Of a stretch of DNA of 7,467 nucleotides, positions 5,345 through 7,467 are shown piece after piece. Position numbers and translations under genes: made by a program. The notes beneath the pieces were generated by a model that was not told where the DNA came from, made no database searches, and was given only the letters and a program-made list of their open reading frames with translations. This stretch comes from a bacterium (GTDB lineage Bacteria; Patescibacteriota; Minisyncoccia; Phycocordibacterales; UBA10002), in the NCBI GenBank assembly GCA_030648695.1, contig JAUSHG010000059.1, positions 1 to 7,467 on the forward strand, given 5' to 3'. The first letter of the stretch is position 1. The number at the start of each line of letters is the position of its first letter.

Positions 5345-6491
5345 GGCGAGGATGGACTATAACAGAACGGCTAAAAGAGTGTTTGTCGGACTGTCGGGCG
5401 GAGTTGATAGCTCCGTTTCAGCGGCGTTACTCAAGAGAGCCGGATATAATGTCACCGGAGTTTTCATACGTGTCTGGCAGCCGGACTTTTTTGAGTGCGG
5501 CTGGAGGGATGACCGACTGGATGCCATGCGGATATGCGCAAAATTAGACATTCCCTTCCGTGAGCTTAATCTGGAAAAAGAATATAAAAGAGAGGTGGTT
5601 GACTACATGATTCGCGAATATAAAGCGGGAAAGACGCCGAATCCTGATGTGATGTGCAACCGTTTCATCAAGTTTGGCGCGTTTTACAACTGGGCGCGGA
5701 CGGAGGGAGCGGATTTCATAGCGACAGGTCATTATGCAAGGATACAACCATTAACCATTAACTATTTACCGTTAACACAAAGGCCTGAAGTCAAAAGTCA
5801 AAGGTTAAAGGTTAAAAGTCATGGTCTTTTTGTCGGGTCTGACCCGCAAAAAGACCAGAGCTACTTCCTGTGGCAGATACGACAGGAGCAGTTGCCGCAC
5901 ATTTTATTTCCTGTCGGCGGAATGAAAAAACCCGAAGTGCGAAAGCTTGCCAAAAAATTTGGTCTCATCACTGCCGACAAAAAGGACAGTCAGGGGCTCT
6001 GCTTTATCGGCAAGGTGGATATGAAGGAGTTCCTGTCGCACTACATTAAAGAAAAGCCGGGGAAGGTACTTAATGAGAAAGGGAATGTCATTGGCGAACA
6101 CAAAGGTATTTTCTTTTACACGATAGGTGAACGCTTCGGCCTCCCCCTCTTTCTAAGAGGGGGAATGAGGGGGAGTGAAAAAGCGCAGTACGTGATTGCC
6201 AAGGATTTTAGGAAAAACACTCTAACCGTCTCAGAAAAGACAAAGGGGTTACTATTAGGGGCCACTTGGAAAGTTCGTATTGAGCGTTGCAATTGGATAA
6301 CTTCCCCTAAGAAAGGAAGTACTTATAGCGCACGCCTTCGTTACCGACAGCCCTTTCAAAACTGCAAAATGAAGAGCGTTACTGCACACAAGGCGCTAAT
6401 TTCCTTCGCGAAGCCACAGCAGCCGGCTTCAGGACAATCGTTGGTTCTCTATGACGGCGAGATGATGCTTGGCGGCGGTATCATCGTCTAA
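5343..6491 (+). CDS. mnmA: tRNA-specific 2-thiouridylase MnmA
   Basis: Cytoplasmic ATP-dependent enzyme that places sulfur on C2 of the wobble uridine of tRNA-Lys, -Glu and -Gln. The PP-loop SGGVDSS is at residues 18-24. The two catalytic cysteines are C105 in NPDVMCNRFIKFG and C220 in DSQGLCFIG. Also visible are ATGHYARI (127-134), DPQKDQSYFLWQI (167-179), LFPVGGMKKPEVRKLA, GIFFYTIGER and the C-terminal beta-barrel ending in YDGEMMLGGGIIV. Length is 382 residues against 368 in E. coli. The excess is explained by an insert at residues 135-160 after HYARI. A second odd segment (267-278) replaces the usual loop after the TIGQR-type motif. Both are repeat-like DNA read in frame, and the catalytic motifs are intact, so the enzyme is probably active. 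The start is 5343 or 5352; the conserved core begins at residue 11 either way. No tRNA gene or sulfur-relay partner is nearby. Confidence 0.96.
   Translation: MARMDYNRTAKRVFVGLSGGVDSSVSAALLKRAGYNVTGVFIRVWQPDFFECGWRDDRLDAMRICAKLDIPFRELNLEKEYKREVVDYMIREYKAGKTPNPDVMCNRFIKFGAFYNWARTEGADFIATGHYARIQPLTINYLPLTQRPEVKSQRLKVKSHGLFVGSDPQKDQSYFLWQIRQEQLPHILFPVGGMKKPEVRKLAKKFGLITADKKDSQGLCFIGKVDMKEFLSHYIKEKPGKVLNEKGNVIGEHKGIFFYTIGERFGLPLFLRGGMRGSEKAQYVIAKDFRKNTLTVSEKTKGLLLGATWKVRIERCNWITSPKKGSTYSARLRYRQPFQNCKMKSVTAHKALISFAKPQQPASGQSLVLYDGEMMLGGGIIV
5745..5822 (+). repeat. In-frame palindromic repeat insert in mnmA
   Basis: The left half has CCATTAACCATTAAC and GTTAAC. The right half has AAGTCAAAAGTCAAAGGTTAAAGGTTAAAAGTC, roughly the reverse complement, so the DNA can fold back on itself. 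It encodes residues 135-160, between HYARI and LFVGSDPQKDQSYF, where E. coli MnmA has only about a dozen residues. The right half shares repeat type, orientation and reading frame with the leuS insert at 581-616 (EVKSQRLKV against KVNSQKLRV). Confidence 0.75.
6141..6175 (+). repeat. G/C-rich hairpin insert in mnmA
   Basis: CCCCCTCTT (6143-6151) and AAGAGGGGG (6155-6163) form a perfect 9-bp stem with a TCT loop. GGGGGAG (6169-6175) is a second complement of CTCCCCC (6141-6147). Read in frame it gives LPLFLRGGMRGS (residues 267-278) in the variable loop after the TIGERFG motif. C/T-rich then G/A-rich elements of this form are common intergenic repeats in many bacteria, but no second copy lies in this window. 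Confidence 0.6.
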
Positions 6492-6520
6492 TTCGATAGT
6501 ATAGTAAGCCCGTTTATAGA

Positions 6521-6558
6521 TTATCCCAAATGATTGCTATCGCAATCATTTGGGATAA
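6521..6558. repeat. Perfect 17-bp palindrome, loop TATC
   Basis: TTATCCCAAATGATTGC (6521-6537) has its exact reverse complement at 6542-6558, with a 4-base loop. It lies 30 bases after the mnmA stop and 77 bases before the next start. There is no T-tract on either side, so it is not a classical terminator. It could be an RNA hairpin that ends or protects the mnmA mRNA, an operator for the downstream gene, or a small palindromic element. The rest of the 6492-6634 gap shows only promoter-like boxes. Confidence 0.85.
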
Positions 6559-6599
6559 ATGAGGAAGATTAGATTTAATCCTGAACACGGCGGAGTTCA

Positions 6600-6628
6600 T
6601 AGAGTGCACAACATCGATAGTGTATAAT
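6600..6628 (+). promoter_or_regulatory. Leaderless-type promoter with perfect TATAAT
   Basis: TATAAT at 6623-6628 is an exact -10 consensus, 6 bases before ATG 6635. A start site 7 bases after the -10 falls on the A of the ATG, so a leaderless mRNA is expected. The -35 is weak (TAGAGT 6600-6605 at 17-base spacing). TCGATAGT just before the -10 (6614-6621) recurs at 6493-6500, there followed by a second -10-like box, TATAGT (6500-6505). Confidence 0.6.
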
Positions 6629-6634
6629 TGTCTC

Positions 6635-7467
6635 ATGCTAACGGATGATATTTTCGTCATCAAGTCCGACGGCTCACGCGAGCGGTTCAGTTTTGAGAAA
6701 CTGGAGCGTTCGCTTCGCCACGCGGGCGCGAGTGAAGCGCTTGCCAAAGAAGTGAGCGTGCATGTGCAGAATGAGGCGGTGGGGAATATGAGCACCTACG
6801 ATATTTACCGGCATGCCTTTGAGGTGCTTCGGAAGCAGTCGCACCAGACCGCCACCCGATATTCACTCCGCCGCGCACTTTTGGCGCTTGGCCCCACCGG
6901 ATTTCCGTTTGAGAGGTTCATAGGCGAAATCCTCAAACGTCGCGGCTATCAGGTGCTTATCGGGCAGATAATACGCGGTCACTGTGCGGAGCACGAAGTG
7001 GATGTGGTTGCATGGAATGCGCAGAAGCTCGTGATGGCCGAGGCCAAATTTCATCATGAGCTCGGATACAAATCAGATTTGAAGGTGGCTCTCTATGTAA
7101 AAGCGCGGTTTGACGACCTGCAAAAGGGCGTCTATTCGTTCGGCGGCAGGAAAAAACTGGATGAGGGCTGGCTTATAACGAATACCAAGTTTACGGAGCG
7201 TGCTATTTCCTACAGCGAATGTGCGGGAGTGCACCTGCTCGGCTGGAACTATCCGCGTACTGAAAATCTCCACCACCTGATTGAAGAAACAGGTCTGCAC
7301 CCGATTACTTCGCTTACCTCGCTTTCCGAAAAGGAAAAACAACTTCTACTCGCGCAAGGCATTGTCTTGTGCGACAATATCCGGACTGAAACCGACAAAA
7401 TAAGGAGCTTGGGATTCAGCAAGGAAGTATTGGAGCGGGCGATTTCGGAGAGTAATATACTCTGTCC
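6635..7467 (+). CDS. ATP-cone / Mrr-like PD-(D/E)XK nuclease fusion (3' end outside window)
   Basis: The frame is open from ATG 6635 to the window end: 277 codons, no stop. Residues about 6-86 form an ATP-cone, the nucleotide-binding regulatory domain of ribonucleotide reductases and NrdR: VIKSDGSRERFSFEKLERSL, MSTYDIYRHAFEVLR, then TATRYSLRRALLALGPTGFPFE. Residues about 92-165 resemble a restriction-endonuclease (Mrr) fold: FERFIGEILKRRGYQV, then D123 in EHEVDVVAW and E136-x-K138 in AEAKFH, the expected D...ExK metal-binding triad. The rest (about 178-277) has WLITNTKFTERAISY, HLLGWNYP and a possible helix-hairpin-helix stretch (HPITSLTSLSEKEKQLLLAQ). DNA cleavage gated by (d)ATP binding is an inference; I know of no settled role for this fusion. 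It is probably transcribed on its own from the TATAAT just upstream, and the palindrome 6521-6558 may matter for control. Confidence 0.88.
   Translation, partial: MLTDDIFVIKSDGSRERFSFEKLERSLRHAGASEALAKEVSVHVQNEAVGNMSTYDIYRHAFEVLRKQSHQTATRYSLRRALLALGPTGFPFERFIGEILKRRGYQVLIGQIIRGHCAEHEVDVVAWNAQKLVMAEAKFHHELGYKSDLKVALYVKARFDDLQKGVYSFGGRKKLDEGWLITNTKFTERAISYSECAGVHLLGWNYPRTENLHHLIEETGLHPITSLTSLSEKEKQLLLAQGIVLCDNIRTETDKIRSLGFSKEVLERAISESNILC

Noticed and set aside
5281..5547. 88-codon + strand ORF overlapping the start of mnmA
   Set aside because: It runs out of frame through the conserved PP-loop region of mnmA and begins within the hairpin repeat, with no motif of its own.
6521..6558. Palindrome as an intrinsic terminator of mnmA
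   Set aside because: The stem is A/T-rich and lacks a following T-tract on either strand, so I list it as a palindrome only.

Overview
The window looks like a chromosomal segment of a Candidate Phyla Radiation (Patescibacteria) bacterium, most probably a Parcubacteria-type lineage. This is inferred from gene content and style, not from a marker tree. All six genes are on the + strand and none has a convincing Shine-Dalgarno site. Stops are TAA and TAG with no sign of recoding. The gaps between genes are 110-210 bases and are packed with short A/T-rich or G/C-rich inverted repeats.

Layout: (1) 1-1081 is the 3' part of leuS (leucyl-tRNA synthetase), from just before the catalytic-core re-entry through the KMSKS loop to the C-terminal tRNA-binding domain. 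(2) 1294-2346 encodes a DNA-binding protein with a sigma-70 region-4-like helix-turn-helix, a HARE-HTH domain and a C-terminal winged helix, followed by a clear intrinsic terminator. (3) 2553-4019 encodes a two-TM protein resembling the N-terminal, non-ATPase part of CPR VirB4/HerA-like secretion proteins. (4) 4208-5230 is mltG (endolytic murein transglycosylase). (5) 5343-6491 is mnmA (tRNA 2-thiouridylase). (6) 6635 to the window end is the 5' part of an ATP-cone + Mrr-like PD-(D/E)XK nuclease gene. It runs off the window with no stop.

The genes do not form one obvious pathway. leuS and mnmA serve translation, mltG serves cell-wall growth, the sigma-like protein transcription, and the last gene is a putative nucleotide-sensing nuclease. 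Repeats and promoter-like boxes between the genes suggest mostly separate transcription units.

Two things stand out. First, repeat-like DNA of the kind filling the gaps also lies in frame inside leuS (two places) and mnmA (two places). One leuS insert and one mnmA insert share repeat family, orientation and reading frame and encode nearly the same peptide (V-N/K-S-Q-K/R-L-R/K-V). This recalls the protein-invading palindromic elements of Rickettsia. Second, a -10-like hexamer can be placed 6-8 bases before a plausible ATG for all five complete gene starts, the best being a perfect TATAAT at 6623-6628. This suggests widespread leaderless transcripts. The last gene is also preceded by a perfect 17-bp palindrome at 6521-6558.
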